A stretch of 42,332 bases of DNA from a virus, in the IMG/VR virus record IMGVR_UViG_3300030012_000143, positions 1 to 42,332 of that record; one strand, 5' to 3'. The translations under genes and the position numbers were made by a program. Positions 15,110 through 24,760 of the stretch are shown here, piece by piece. The stretch's first letter is position 1, and each line of letters begins with the position of its first letter. The notes below the pieces were generated by a model, which saw only the letters and a list, made by a program, of their open reading frames with translations, was not told the DNA's origin and searched no databases.

Positions 15110-15447
15110 GCGGTGTAACCTTCGCTCATAAAGATGTCTCCTTCTAAATAATACTCTTTCAAACCATTTGGGTCTGTCAGTAACACGTCATATTTTAAGA
15201 AATTTGGACTAAAAGTTGCAGTTTGTGTATCTGTTAACGCTAAGTCGACAGTTCCAGCACCTCTGTTTGTATAAGTTACTGCAAAGTCAGCAAATTTAGT
15301 TGTCCTAGTTTCTTCCCAAACTTGCGCTTCAACTGTATAACCATTCAAAGCAATAGCATTGTTATTTGAATCTTTAAAAACAAGTTGAATACTATGATCT
15401 GATCTGCGTTGAATACGCATATTGTAAGTTGCGGGTGCTATAGCCAT
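15106..15447 (-). CDS. Small beta-sandwich tail/baseplate protein
   Basis: 113 aa, all-beta pattern (MRIQRRSDHSIQLVFKDSN; NGYTVEAQVWEE; FLKYDVLLTDPNG; YYLEGDIFMSEGY). It resembles the N-terminal Ig-like domain of phage baseplate upper proteins (BppU-like) that sit at the tail tip. Located between fibre genes, it is likely an adaptor that fixes fibres to the tail tip. Assignment rests on pattern and context. Confidence 0.55.
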   Translation of the reverse strand: MAIAPATYNMRIQRRSDHSIQLVFKDSNNNAIALNGYTVEAQVWEETRTTKFADFAVTYTNRGAGTVDLALTDTQTATFSPNFLKYDVLLTDPNGLKEYYLEGDIFMSEGYTA

Positions 15448-15448
15448 G

Positions 15449-15715
15449 TTATACGTAAGGAGATGAGCCTAGAATACTAGAATCCCACTGTTTCCTCAAG
15501 TCCTCAGTAGAAGTAGCATTTGTTATTGCGTCTACGTTTGGTGCGTCTCTTAATGCGTTTTTCTTAGCTACTATTGCATCTGTATTTGTAGAAGTTTCAA
15601 TAGCCCGTTGAAATTCTATATCTAATTTTGTAAGGAGTGGTTGCCTAGCTTCTCTTATTTTGTCCTTGTGAATTTCTTTGGCAATGCTCATATTGTAAGA
15701 AAATTTACTATTCAT
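15449..15715 (-). CDS. Small helical fibre-associated protein (chaperone-like)
   Basis: 88 aa from ATG 15715, chosen for the GGAA six bases upstream; a start at 15727 adds four residues. It is a helical protein (MSIAKEIHKDKIREARQPLL) with an Arg/Asp-rich centre (KKNALRDAPNVDAI) and an end EDLRKQWDSSILG. The RxxxL...LRD pattern is reminiscent of tail fibre chaperones. Its position within the fibre cluster agrees. Function not proven. Confidence 0.5.
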   Translation of the reverse strand: MNSKFSYNMSIAKEIHKDKIREARQPLLTKLDIEFQRAIETSTNTDAIVAKKNALRDAPNVDAITNATSTEDLRKQWDSSILGSSPYV

Positions 15716-15951
15716 AATGATTTCCAATATGCGTCAGCACCGATACCTGTACCATCGGGTGATGAAAAATCAGCCTGCCATGCTTTTCTAAAATAACCAT
15801 CAGGAAGTTCATTAGCTTCTACAATAATATATGGTTTTCCCGCTGGTACATCTTTTTTACATACATCTTCAAAAGACATCTCTTCAGAAGGAATTAACAC
15901 ATCAATACCGCCTGAGTCGTTTGGGTAAATAATACGTCTAGTTTCTGCCAT
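15712..15951 (-). CDS. Small fibre-cluster protein, conserved type
   Basis: 79 aa: MAETRRIIYPNDSGGIDVLI, then KKDVPAGKPYIIVEANELPD and FRKAWQADFSSPDG. The pattern RIIYxNxxGGxxVxxP, VPAGxPY, FRxAWxxD is common in small proteins linked to phage fibres, with unknown function. Overlaps the next gene by 4 bp. Confidence 0.55.
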   Translation of the reverse strand: MAETRRIIYPNDSGGIDVLIPSEEMSFEDVCKKDVPAGKPYIIVEANELPDGYFRKAWQADFSSPDGTGIGADAYWKSL

Positions 15952-15968
15952 AATAGTTTTCTTTTATT

Positions 15969-17102
15969 TTAAGCAAAACATACTACATTCACACTGTTTT
16001 TATCAAATACGTGTCCTGAGTTAGTTGCAGAACAGATTCTTACTCTTACACTTGATGTACCCGCGCCAGTTGTGTTCTCTAAATAAAGCGTACAATGATT
16101 ATTATTTGTAAATCTATCAATATCAATAATTCCTGCAGTTGTAGAACCAGATGGTAAAGAAGTTGAAAAATTTACACTAAATTGTCCTTCGCCATGATCG
16201 GTTATAGAACTAACATTGAAGCTGCGTCTAATACTTGTAAAATTATCATTCGCGTTACCTCCTCTAAAACTATCAAAGTTTACGCTCATTCTGACTAATC
16301 TACCCGCTGCAGATTCAGTTCCACTTGAATTTTGAAATACAGGAGTACCGCTGTTATTACTTCTAAATTGTGTAGCTTTTGTAGTCGTTGAGTTAACTGT
16401 TGTTGAGTTCAGTGTTGTTGCTGGTATTGTTGCTGGAAATCTCGCGTTAGGTATAGTTCCAGAAGTTAAGTTACTAGCATTTAAATTATTGAAATTTAGT
16501 GTTGTAAACGATAAAACACCAGACCCATTTGTACTTAAAAGCTGCCCATTACTGCCATCAGCTGAAGGCAAAGTAAAAGTGACATTGCTAGAAACATTAC
16601 TATTTGCTCTTAAACTTGTGAAATTTGAGCTATTACTATCTCCGAATCTAATTTCATTGCGTTGTCTTAGAGTTATGCCATTAGCATCAAAAATCATTTG
16701 TTCTGTACCGCCAGAACTGAAACCCATTACATTTGCTTGTTTTCTGAAAATACCTAAATCTGTATCTGTGTCAAAACTTATCGAAGGTGAACCAGCACTA
16801 TTTGAATCATCAGCAAGAAATTGCCCTGTCATTGGTGCTGATGTGCCACCACTTCTAGGCAACAAACCTAAATTTGGTGTATTGATATTTCCAATCTCTG
16901 TAAAATTATTGTTGGCGCTGTTTCTAATTTTTAAAATATTAGTTGTCGTATTCAAAAAATGCATTCCAGCTACACACTGGCTTGTCGCTAAATCTGTAGA
17001 TTTTGAATTGCTTGATTGTATTGCTTCAAAAACTGAATTTAAATCTATTCTGACATTTGCACCTGAATTGTTCTCGATAGTATAATTTGGGACGTCAGCC
17101 AT
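15969..17102 (-). CDS. Tail fibre/tip protein
   Basis: 377 aa. Begins MADVPNYTIENNSGANVRID, then HFLNTTTNILKIRNSANN. It has Ser/Asn/Thr-rich shaft repeats (GSNGQLLSTNGSGVLSFTTL; ASNLTSGTIPNARFP) and a beta-rich C-terminal domain with three cysteines (HCTLYL, VRICSAT, VVCFA). It follows the J homologue directly and is probably the fibre that joins it. Asn/Ser richness is typical of marine phage fibres. Confidence 0.7.
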   Translation of the reverse strand: MADVPNYTIENNSGANVRIDLNSVFEAIQSSNSKSTDLATSQCVAGMHFLNTTTNILKIRNSANNNFTEIGNINTPNLGLLPRSGGTSAPMTGQFLADDSNSAGSPSISFDTDTDLGIFRKQANVMGFSSGGTEQMIFDANGITLRQRNEIRFGDSNSSNFTSLRANSNVSSNVTFTLPSADGSNGQLLSTNGSGVLSFTTLNFNNLNASNLTSGTIPNARFPATIPATTLNSTTVNSTTTKATQFRSNNSGTPVFQNSSGTESAAGRLVRMSVNFDSFRGGNANDNFTSIRRSFNVSSITDHGEGQFSVNFSTSLPSGSTTAGIIDIDRFTNNNHCTLYLENTTGAGTSSVRVRICSATNSGHVFDKNSVNVVCFA

Positions 17103-17122
17103 AATTAAGAGTTTTTTTTAGT

Positions 17123-20100
17123 TTAACCACCTTTGCCGAATCCAACAGCAGTAAAGGTGAAATTCTTACTAATACTACCATTACTTGAATTTTTAAAGTG
17201 AACAGTGAATCCTGTGGCCGAAATATTAGAAACCTCGAAAAATTCACCTGTACCCATGTTCTGAGGATTTATTGAAACTGCTGGTTTAAAATCATTTAAG
17301 TTGCCTAGCGCAGAAGTACCAACGAAAAAAGGATTTGCAAATGTAACATTTTTAGCCCCACCGCCAGATGAAATAACTGCTGATTGTTCTGTTCTAGAAT
17401 CTAATGTCGCTACATAACCTAGTTGTTGTAAATTTATATTTTGCGCAGTATCTTTTGTTTCTAATACAACTCTAAATTGAAATCCTCGCCCTTTGAATGT
17501 GCCGTTTGCAACATCGTTAAAACTACCATAATTACTCATATCTGTAGACGTTCTGACTTGCAATTTAGCGTTCGCATCATTCGCCACTGCACCATCGAAA
17601 TCAGTCCATGTATCTATTAAATCTGTCCTGTTATCAAACAAATCTCCTGTGTAAAACCCAACCCCTTGAAAAAATCTAGTAATAGACAATGAAAAAACAC
17701 CGCCTAAATCTAAAGTGTCTTTAAAATTATAAGTGCCTGTCTGATTTGTGACAGGATTAGTAAGAACTAAACCACCCTTGCTGACACTAAATTGTGTATT
17801 AGAAAATAGACTAGAATTGTTATTATTGAAAGGTGGTGAGTCGGTGTGTTCATTGTCTTGTTTAACTGTTATCGCGTCTTGAATTTCTACTGTAGTTAGA
17901 CTTATTTTTGCTTCATTTGTACTGAATCTACCTCCGTCATCTTGAAATTTCACTAAATATGTTCCTGCTAGTGCTGGGCAAATTGCCTCTGTTGCGTTAC
18001 CAGAAATAGCTGCAATTATATCTTGTGATGCTTGGAAAGTTGCTGTATTTTCAGGCAAATTGGAATGTCTAATGTAAACTCGACCACCATGCAAAACGTC
18101 TATAGCAGTCGCTTGGTCAAATCTCAATCTTATAAATTGTTTATTGACAGGTTCTATTGTTAAATTACTTACGTTTTCAGGAACTGTTGTTTTACCAACA
18201 GCAGTAAATGTCTTACTTGTCGAATTAGCAGATATTTCTAAAGCTGCATTATATGAGAATACTTCAAATACATAATCTCCTACAGGAGTGTCTAATAATT
18301 CAAAGTCAGAGCTAAAGACAACTACAGCAACATAATTGTTGTTTTCAAATTTATATTGAACTAAATATTGTGTTACTCCTTCTACTGGACGCCAATCCAC
18401 GATAAGTTTACTTCGAGCAATATTGTTAATTACGATAGTTTGTTCTGTGATCGTCAAGTTAGATGGTGGTTCAGCGGGTCTATTCAAAAGCGATACAGTT
18501 CTCTCTGGTAATGGTGTATTGTTTTCGATAAATGCATATTTTCCAGCAACGTAAGATAATGCAGAAACTGAGTATATGGTTCTATCTTTTTCTTCTACTT
18601 CTATCACCCTAAAAAGTTGAGATTGTAATGTGGTACTTGAAACTAGATAAGGAGATTCTGCGTTAGGTGCGATAGACAAAGCTGGATTGACTGTAATAAC
18701 TGCACCATTAATATTTGTAATAGTTCGAGATTCAAAAGAACCATCAGGCAACATCACGCTAAGAGTCGGTGTGTCTGTTAAAGCTGGCAAAGATGTGGAA
18801 GAAGCAGCGTCTATTGTTACTGCAGTAGTAGTTGCACTTACGATTTTTCCGCCTCTTCTCACTCCTGCCCTGACTGGATCTGCGACCTCAATTACCATTC
18901 CGGGTCTGACAACAATCCCAGCATCAATAGAAGTATTAAAACTTATGACTTCAGATTCATTTTGCTCTGCAAACAATATAGCTCTGCCTAATCTTGCAGC
19001 TTGATTTCTAGAAGTACAAGCAAATGCATTGACTTGTTTTACAATCGTTCCAAATTTATTTATGGCAGCTTGATCCTCAACAACTTCATAATCTACTTCT
19101 AAAGAATCCATATTGAAATATGAAACTGAAACAACAGTATGCCTTTGTTTTAGACTGCTGCCAGAATAGCTAAACCCAGCTTCGTCTACATTCGATAGAT
19201 TGAACAAATAACTTGGATTAGTAAGTTTATCTTGCGAAATTGTTATAGTTCCAGCTGACCATATTGGCATGCAGCGCATTACACTAGCTAAATCGTTTAT
19301 TGCGTCAAATGCATCTCTTGGAGATTGTATATTCACATTGCAGCTAAATCTAGCTTCTTTTGTGCCAGCGCCTGTACCATCATCTACTAATTCATTTGCG
19401 TGTTTGCTTGCTGCTACAAATGAAAACAAATCTAAATTACTATCAGATAAATGATCTCCAAATCCATAGCGTTCGTTCGTCAATAAATCTAATAAACACA
19501 TGGCTGGACAATTTGTATATGTTGCTGCACCCATAACTCCATTAAATACATAATTTTGTGGATATTGGATTCTTCCAGTAGCCATATCAACTGTTGGTGT
19601 ACCAGTATTTGATGCACCAGCTCCCGGAATACGTACCTTAATTCCTCTAATCCTATATTTTCTAGTTGGTATTCTATTGAACTGTTTACTGTCTAATCTC
19701 AGAGCCATATAAGCACTGTCTGGGTAAGTATTGGCATCGTCAACAACTTCTTGTAAGCTAGTGAACTCAAATTCATTGAAAACTGTGCTACTTGTACTGT
19801 CTGCAGTTATTCTGACAACTCTTACATCTACAGGGAAAGCACCAGTTACATTTATTCTGTGATCTCTTGCGTATGCGTCTGCAGTTCTGCCAGTTACTGA
19901 ATTAGTGACAACATCTGTAAAACCTCCTGAGTTGTATTGCACTTGTATTTTGTATTCGACAGTGTCCCCTCTTATGTCGCCATCGTCCTCTAAAATTTGT
20001 ATTTGTGACCATGTCAGCGTAACTATAATTGCATCAACGTCAGTATTGGTAACTTGTCTTGTAACAGGAGTCGATGCAGTTACAATTACTCCTACTGAAC

Positions 20101-20473
20101 TAGGTGATCTACTTTCTGAAGGAATGCCAGATAAAGCGGGTTGATTATTGGTTCCAAATCTACGCTTAAAAGTTACATCTTGAAAATTAAAATCAGTATC
20201 TAATGGTGAAGTGTTACTAGCAGTCGCATTCAATATTGGAGTGTCATCTAAAAAAACGTCTTTCAAACTTGCATTTGCATATTCTGTTGAGTTCCTATTT
20301 GTTATTCCAGCTTTTGAAGGTGTAGCAAAGCCCTCTATTTCTCCTTCAGAAATCAAGTCATGAACAGTTGCAAATGATCTACTATGTAAAGTGTCAGGTG
20401 CGCGATAGGGTGGTGGTGGTTGTCTATTGCCTCCACCGCCTGCACCTCTAATAATTTTATTGTCTTTCTTCAT
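17123..20473 (-). CDS. J: Tail tip attachment protein (lambda J-like)
   Basis: 1116 aa, close to lambda J in size and position. The N-terminus (IIRGAGGGGNRQPPPPYRAP, then HSRSFATVHDLISEGEIEGF) is the classic J start. The central part is the hub domains (PRDAFDAINDLASVMRCMPI near 385; IVVRPGMVIEVADPVRAG near 520). Fibronectin-type repeats occur near 660-780 (PAEPPSNLTITEQ, then TVPENVSNLTIEP), and a C-terminal beta domain determines host contact. It closes the tail tip and binds the receptor or fibres. ATGA overlap with I upstream. Confidence 0.88.
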   Translation of the reverse strand: MKKDNKIIRGAGGGGNRQPPPPYRAPDTLHSRSFATVHDLISEGEIEGFATPSKAGITNRNSTEYANASLKDVFLDDTPILNATASNTSPLDTDFNFQDVTFKRRFGTNNQPALSGIPSESRSPSSVGVIVTASTPVTRQVTNTDVDAIIVTLTWSQIQILEDDGDIRGDTVEYKIQVQYNSGGFTDVVTNSVTGRTADAYARDHRINVTGAFPVDVRVVRITADSTSSTVFNEFEFTSLQEVVDDANTYPDSAYMALRLDSKQFNRIPTRKYRIRGIKVRIPGAGASNTGTPTVDMATGRIQYPQNYVFNGVMGAATYTNCPAMCLLDLLTNERYGFGDHLSDSNLDLFSFVAASKHANELVDDGTGAGTKEARFSCNVNIQSPRDAFDAINDLASVMRCMPIWSAGTITISQDKLTNPSYLFNLSNVDEAGFSYSGSSLKQRHTVVSVSYFNMDSLEVDYEVVEDQAAINKFGTIVKQVNAFACTSRNQAARLGRAILFAEQNESEVISFNTSIDAGIVVRPGMVIEVADPVRAGVRRGGKIVSATTTAVTIDAASSTSLPALTDTPTLSVMLPDGSFESRTITNINGAVITVNPALSIAPNAESPYLVSSTTLQSQLFRVIEVEEKDRTIYSVSALSYVAGKYAFIENNTPLPERTVSLLNRPAEPPSNLTITEQTIVINNIARSKLIVDWRPVEGVTQYLVQYKFENNNYVAVVVFSSDFELLDTPVGDYVFEVFSYNAALEISANSTSKTFTAVGKTTVPENVSNLTIEPVNKQFIRLRFDQATAIDVLHGGRVYIRHSNLPENTATFQASQDIIAAISGNATEAICPALAGTYLVKFQDDGGRFSTNEAKISLTTVEIQDAITVKQDNEHTDSPPFNNNNSSLFSNTQFSVSKGGLVLTNPVTNQTGTYNFKDTLDLGGVFSLSITRFFQGVGFYTGDLFDNRTDLIDTWTDFDGAVANDANAKLQVRTSTDMSNYGSFNDVANGTFKGRGFQFRVVLETKDTAQNINLQQLGYVATLDSRTEQSAVISSGGGAKNVTFANPFFVGTSALGNLNDFKPAVSINPQNMGTGEFFEVSNISATGFTVHFKNSSNGSISKNFTFTAVGFGKGG

Positions 20474-21090
20474 GCTTCTACTTGATTCGTGTCGATGGCA
20501 GCTGAGATCACAACAGAGCCAGTTATAATCTCACCATATACTATAGGGACGGGAGTGCCAGCCCTTGAGGTATTTTGCAAACCATTAAAATTAAAAGATA
20601 ATTTAGGGTCTTGTGAAGATTCAAATTTAGGAATATCAGGTAAAGGAAATAGCATATTTGAAACACCTTGTAGAACTAATGAAGCACCTATAGCGCTTGT
20701 AAATGTGCCAAGCCCAGTTAGAAAACCACCCTTAACAGCAGCTGCACCACCTAAACCATAAGTTCCAAACATACCCCCTCCCGGAAGCATAAGGCCAACT
20801 CCGATTAATGCAGCTCCTAATAATATTTTTCCAAAACCCTTACCAGCACCTGATATAACAGGAATGAAATGAATATCTTGACTGCCTACAGGATAATCTA
20901 ATTCTTTTTCGTCAACTGCGTAATTACCTACTTTTACCTGATAATACTTTGGACTCATATAACATTCTAACTCAGGAAAATTATGTACAAGAAAACTAAT
21001 TGCTTGTGAGATATTGCTAACTTTTACTTCAAATTCTTTGTGACCGACAAATTCAGCTAATTTACCATATAGTTTAATTTTGCGTAACAT
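20470..21090 (-). CDS. I: Tail tip assembly protein (lambda I-like)
   Basis: 206 aa. The N-terminal 75 residues form a ubiquitin-like beta-grasp domain (MLRKIKLYGKLAEFVGHKEF). A Gly/Ala-rich hydrophobic segment follows at about 82-150 (GKILLGAALIGVGLMLPGGG), then the C-terminal GTPVPIVYGEIITGSVVISA block conserved in lambda gpI. Needed to assemble the tip with J, but usually absent from finished virions. Overlaps K by 17 bp. Confidence 0.85.
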   Translation of the reverse strand: MLRKIKLYGKLAEFVGHKEFEVKVSNISQAISFLVHNFPELECYMSPKYYQVKVGNYAVDEKELDYPVGSQDIHFIPVISGAGKGFGKILLGAALIGVGLMLPGGGMFGTYGLGGAAAVKGGFLTGLGTFTSAIGASLVLQGVSNMLFPLPDIPKFESSQDPKLSFNFNGLQNTSRAGTPVPIVYGEIITGSVVISAAIDTNQVEA

Positions 21091-21781
21091 AACGATACCT
21101 TTTACCAGTACATTTTAACAACCATTCTGAATATGGCTCTCTGCAACTTAGTCTATCTGTTAAATGGTGAATTACATCGCCATCAAAGAAAATTGCCATG
21201 TGGTTTAATGTTGGATAATGTATCGACATTAATAAAAGATCGCCATTTTGTAATGACTCATCTGGCCTTAATTCTCTAAATCCTGTACGCCAAGTATTCA
21301 TTTCAAATAAAGGATTTTCATTAAATTCTTCTAAAGTTGTTGGCCTTTCATAATCACGTAAAATAATATTCTTATTTTCTTTATACCAATCGCGGACTAA
21401 AGAATAACAGTCTGTCAAACCCCAAACCCATTGCCTCCCTAATAATGGTGGTTTGTAACCTGTAGGCTCTAAATAGCCCCATTCTTCTGTTTTTGGATTA
21501 ACTATGTGCCAAACAAGTCCACTATCTTCACAACTTATCTTGTCAGCTTGACTAGCTACAGGTGGTGTTATCGGGTGCGAGTGAACAACTGCAACTATTT
21601 CACCTAATGAATCAGCTTTCACGTAGTCAACAGGATCTAAGACAAAGCATTGGTGTTCTGTCATTGATAAATTATTACAAGGAAAATATTTATTTTTACC
21701 TTTAATATTAAGTAACAATCCTACAGACTCTTTTGGGTCTTGTTCTTTTGCGTGTTCTAATGCTTTTTGTTTCCAGTCCAT
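21074..21781 (-). CDS. K: Tail assembly protein (lambda K-like): JAMM + NlpC/P60 peptidase
   Basis: 235 aa, two domains. The N-terminal JAB/MPN domain has Glu18, HSHP at 67-70, Ser77 and Asp80, a complete JAMM zinc set. The C-terminal NlpC/P60 domain has Cys125 (GLTDCYSLVRDWY) and His194 (TLNHMAIFF), and ends near a second His (HH at 205-206). Lambda K homologues act in tip assembly and may cut peptidoglycan during DNA entry. As no other lysin is recognised, this is the clearest wall-degrading domain in the window. Confidence 0.87.
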   Translation of the reverse strand: MDWKQKALEHAKEQDPKESVGLLLNIKGKNKYFPCNNLSMTEHQCFVLDPVDYVKADSLGEIVAVVHSHPITPPVASQADKISCEDSGLVWHIVNPKTEEWGYLEPTGYKPPLLGRQWVWGLTDCYSLVRDWYKENKNIILRDYERPTTLEEFNENPLFEMNTWRTGFRELRPDESLQNGDLLLMSIHYPTLNHMAIFFDGDVIHHLTDRLSCREPYSEWLLKCTGKRYRYVTQN

Positions 21782-22353
21782 TATGCAAATGTGCCGATTG
21801 AAGGAAATAATATTCTTGTAGCTTGCCTTTTAGGTATTCGTACACCAGCTAAATCAGTTGGGGCAGCTAACTCAAATTCAACAACTTCTCTATTTTCGCC
21901 AGCCTTTCTGTCTATTTGATACCTCTCTATAGGATATTCTGCGTTAGGGTCTGCATCTGGGTTCTGATTATTACTAAAATTTACTGCATCTATAAATTTT
22001 GCTTGCGTAGTAATTCTTGTTAAAACTGCACCTGTTAGATCGTTACCTGTAGTTACAGCATTTACATTAAGCAAAATTGCAGACATAAAACCATTTTTAT
22101 TACTAATCAATGCTTTTGGTCTAGGCAACTGCCCTTTCCTAAACGCAAAACCTGACACTTCAATAGGGTATCTTAAATAACTATTGCCTTTCCAAACTAC
22201 TTCACCATTTAAATTTAAACTGCTGCCAGCGTGAAATCTGTACAATGTGTTTGCTCCGTGCAAACTATTTGATAATTGCAATTCAAATAATTCGATAATT
22301 GCAGATGGATTTGTTTTTTGTAAATCTGTGAATATTTTCTGATTTACTGTCAT
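21781..22353 (-). CDS. L: Minor tail protein (lambda L-like), no cysteines
   Basis: 190 aa. Family features: IIELFELQLSN near 19-29, the beta core with VSGFAFRKGQLPRPKALISN near 66-85, REVVEFELAAPTDLAGVRIP near 155-174. Lambda L is longer and has a C-terminal cysteine-containing iron-sulfur part; here the protein ends after KRQATRILFPSIGTFA and has no cysteine. Hub protein between the tube and the J tip. One-base overlap with K. Confidence 0.82.
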   Translation of the reverse strand: MTVNQKIFTDLQKTNPSAIIELFELQLSNSLHGANTLYRFHAGSSLNLNGEVVWKGNSYLRYPIEVSGFAFRKGQLPRPKALISNKNGFMSAILLNVNAVTTGNDLTGAVLTRITTQAKFIDAVNFSNNQNPDADPNAEYPIERYQIDRKAGENREVVEFELAAPTDLAGVRIPKRQATRILFPSIGTFA

Positions 22354-22355
22354 TT

Positions 22356-22706
22356 TTAAGCTGGTTCAAATACTTCTCTAAAAGTAGCGTTGATTGTAGC
22401 TCTATTTGTATAAATTATTGTTTTTGTCCAGCTTTCACATACAAATTGTGAAGAGGAAGATTCGTTAGGTGGTGTGAAAGTAAAACTAGCTTGGTCTGCA
22501 GCTCTAGCGTCTAAAAAACTTTCTATTGTGTCTGCGTCTGTCTCTGAAACATTAAATTTAAGTGTTATTATTTTTGGATTTTGATGTGCTGCCAAACCTA
22601 ACATCAATCTATGTTCGTAACCATCTGCAAATCTTATAGTCCTAACGTTTGGTGTAGATCTTTTTGTCGTCCCATATACAGGTTGAATAGAAGGAAAATT
22701 AGCCAT
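22356..22706 (-). CDS. M: Minor tail protein (lambda M-like)
   Basis: 116 aa. It has the phage_min_tail pattern: NVRTIRFADGYEHRLMLGL at about 21-39, IITLKFNVSETDADTIESFL and the end TINATFREVFEPA. It forms the distal ring joining tail tube to L and J. Start overlaps the tape-measure stop by one base. Confidence 0.83.
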   Translation of the reverse strand: MANFPSIQPVYGTTKRSTPNVRTIRFADGYEHRLMLGLAAHQNPKIITLKFNVSETDADTIESFLDARAADQASFTFTPPNESSSSQFVCESWTKTIIYTNRATINATFREVFEPA

Positions 22707-24754
22707 TATGCAAGTAATCCTCCCGGTCTCTGCTGTGTGATTATTTCAGATTGTACAGCAACTGCTATAAGTCGTCCAAGATTTTTACCTCTATCTTCAT
22801 CGCCTTCTACAGTTGTACCTGAAGCATCTACATTTACAGTTACATTTGTCCCCATACCTGTTGAAATCATACCGCTGGAAGAAGGTGTGAATATTTCGGG
22901 TCCACGTTCACCGACTAAATAACTAGAACCACCAAGTACTGCACCTCCTGTAGCTCGATTACCACTTAGACTAAAGAATTGTCCAATACCGCCTCCCAAG
23001 CTCCCCAAGAATGCATTAACTCCGTATTGAATCAAAGACCTCTGAATCTGCCCAAAGACTGCTGTGGCCACCTCTCCTAGAGTTTTTGTGCCATTTATTG
23101 CGCCTTGTATTGCGTCAACCATTCCAGTTCTGATGCTTGTACCGATTTGTTCATATAGTTTGCCAAGTTCTGTAAGTTGATTAAATTCTGTACCATTTAA
23201 TTCAACTAATTGCTCCATTAAAGTTTTTCTATCAAGAACTTCTCCTGTTATATCTTCATTGGCAGTCTTTGTACCCTCTGTGACTGCTAATATTTCTGCT
23301 TCTTTTTCAGCTATAGTTTTCTTTGTATCTTGAATCAAAAATAGTAATTGATTTATTTGTTCTACATTGCCTTTACCCTCTAGCCTTTTTGCCTGAACCT
23401 GTACTTTATTTAGCAATACTTCTATTTTTTCTAACTCCTCGACTGATGAAGCTGTGCTTATCGTTCCTGCACCTAATTCAACCGCATCTTTTAATTTTCC
23501 TAAACCCATTCTTTCTAAACCAAAAGCAGTAAATTGATCTTTTCCAATTAATCCCCTTAATGGATTATTAATTGCTGCAAGACCACCTAATGTTATATCT
23601 GAACCAGCTTGTCCTAGTTTTTTATATGCAGCCCCTAATTGAAGATCTTGCATTAATGTCAGTGCTGTTGCAGCTTTGCCAACAATGTCACCAATAATGT
23701 CTAAAATCCCTTTTAATGCTGGTCCCAAAACTTCATCTAATGCTCGAACTAAGTTGCCTATCTGTTTGGTTATATTGCTAAATTGCTGTGATAGTGTGCT
23801 ATTCATTGTGTTCATAGCACCAGCTGCAGCACCTGATGAATCTTTTTGTTTTACTAAATTTTCGTTAAATTTGACAAGATCATCATTAATTAAAGGAAAT
23901 ACAGCCTTCATTGCTTCAACACTTCCAAACAGTTTTGCGATCTGATCTGTAGTAGCGCCACTATCTGCAATTTGTCTTAATATTGCTTCAAAACCTTTAG
24001 ATTTAAGTGCTGCTGCATCGAACTCTATTCCAAGTTTTTTTGCAATTTTTTCTGCTTCTCCTGTAGGTTTTAATATTGATACGATAGCTTGGTTAAGTCC
24101 AGTGAATGTCTGTTCTACTGGTACACCTTGCGCTGTAATTGTTGCTATCGCTGCATTTAATTGGTCTATAGAAATACCAGCTGCTGCTGCTGTAGGTGCA
24201 ATTCTACCTATCTGCCTTGCATATTGCGCAACGATAATTTTACCATCATTTTGTGTTTGTATAAATCCATCAACTATTTTATTAGCCTGATTAGCTTCTA
24301 ATCCAAATGCATTTATAACACTTGTTACAGCATCTGAAACTGTGCCTAGATCTGACATTCCTCCAACTGCACCTTTGCTAGATGCTTCTAATATTGCTGC
24401 TGCGTCTGCTGCGTCTGTAAAACCAGCTGAAGCTACGTCATAACTAGCTGTTAATAATTCTGTTTGTGAAAACGCACCTTCTAAATTATTGCTTAATTCT
24501 AATAATTTGTGAGATAAAACATCTACATCTACTCCTAAAGTTTTAACAGCCATCGTAGCTTTCTCAGCTTCGTTAAAACCTTTGAAATAATTTCTAACCG
24601 CGCCAGCAAGTAATAGTCCACCTCCAAGTAAACCTAATGCGCCTGTTAAACCTTTGACAGAACCCGCTAACCTATTCGATGCAGTTTGTGCATTTCTTAG
24701 GTTTCTGACTGCGTGTTGTGAATTGACCCTTAGATCAATATTTGAAATAGCCAC
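22706..24754 (-). CDS. H: Tail tape measure protein (TP901-type)
   Basis: 682 aa. The N-terminal region is helical with RNLRNAQTASNRLAGSVKGL and a Gly-rich hydrophobic stretch. The TP901 tape-measure core at about 95-330 shows YDVASAGFTDAADAAAILEA, APTAAAAGISIDQLNAAIAT and GVPVEQTFTGLNQAIVSILK. A central coiled coil and a C-terminal GGAVLGGSSYLVGERGPEIF motif follow. It sets tail length, and its short length predicts a fairly short siphovirus tail. It directly follows the G/GT frameshift genes, as in lambda. Confidence 0.88.
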   Translation of the reverse strand: MAISNIDLRVNSQHAVRNLRNAQTASNRLAGSVKGLTGALGLLGGGLLLAGAVRNYFKGFNEAEKATMAVKTLGVDVDVLSHKLLELSNNLEGAFSQTELLTASYDVASAGFTDAADAAAILEASSKGAVGGMSDLGTVSDAVTSVINAFGLEANQANKIVDGFIQTQNDGKIIVAQYARQIGRIAPTAAAAGISIDQLNAAIATITAQGVPVEQTFTGLNQAIVSILKPTGEAEKIAKKLGIEFDAAALKSKGFEAILRQIADSGATTDQIAKLFGSVEAMKAVFPLINDDLVKFNENLVKQKDSSGAAAGAMNTMNSTLSQQFSNITKQIGNLVRALDEVLGPALKGILDIIGDIVGKAATALTLMQDLQLGAAYKKLGQAGSDITLGGLAAINNPLRGLIGKDQFTAFGLERMGLGKLKDAVELGAGTISTASSVEELEKIEVLLNKVQVQAKRLEGKGNVEQINQLLFLIQDTKKTIAEKEAEILAVTEGTKTANEDITGEVLDRKTLMEQLVELNGTEFNQLTELGKLYEQIGTSIRTGMVDAIQGAINGTKTLGEVATAVFGQIQRSLIQYGVNAFLGSLGGGIGQFFSLSGNRATGGAVLGGSSYLVGERGPEIFTPSSSGMISTGMGTNVTVNVDASGTTVEGDEDRGKNLGRLIAVAVQSEIITQQRPGGLLA

Positions 24755-24760
24755 AATTTT

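Noticed and set aside
16489-17085. 198-aa plus-strand frame antisense to a fibre gene
   Set aside because: Long open antisense frames are expected opposite Ser/Asn/Thr-rich AT-rich fibres; composition is shadow-like and it has no neighbours on that strand.
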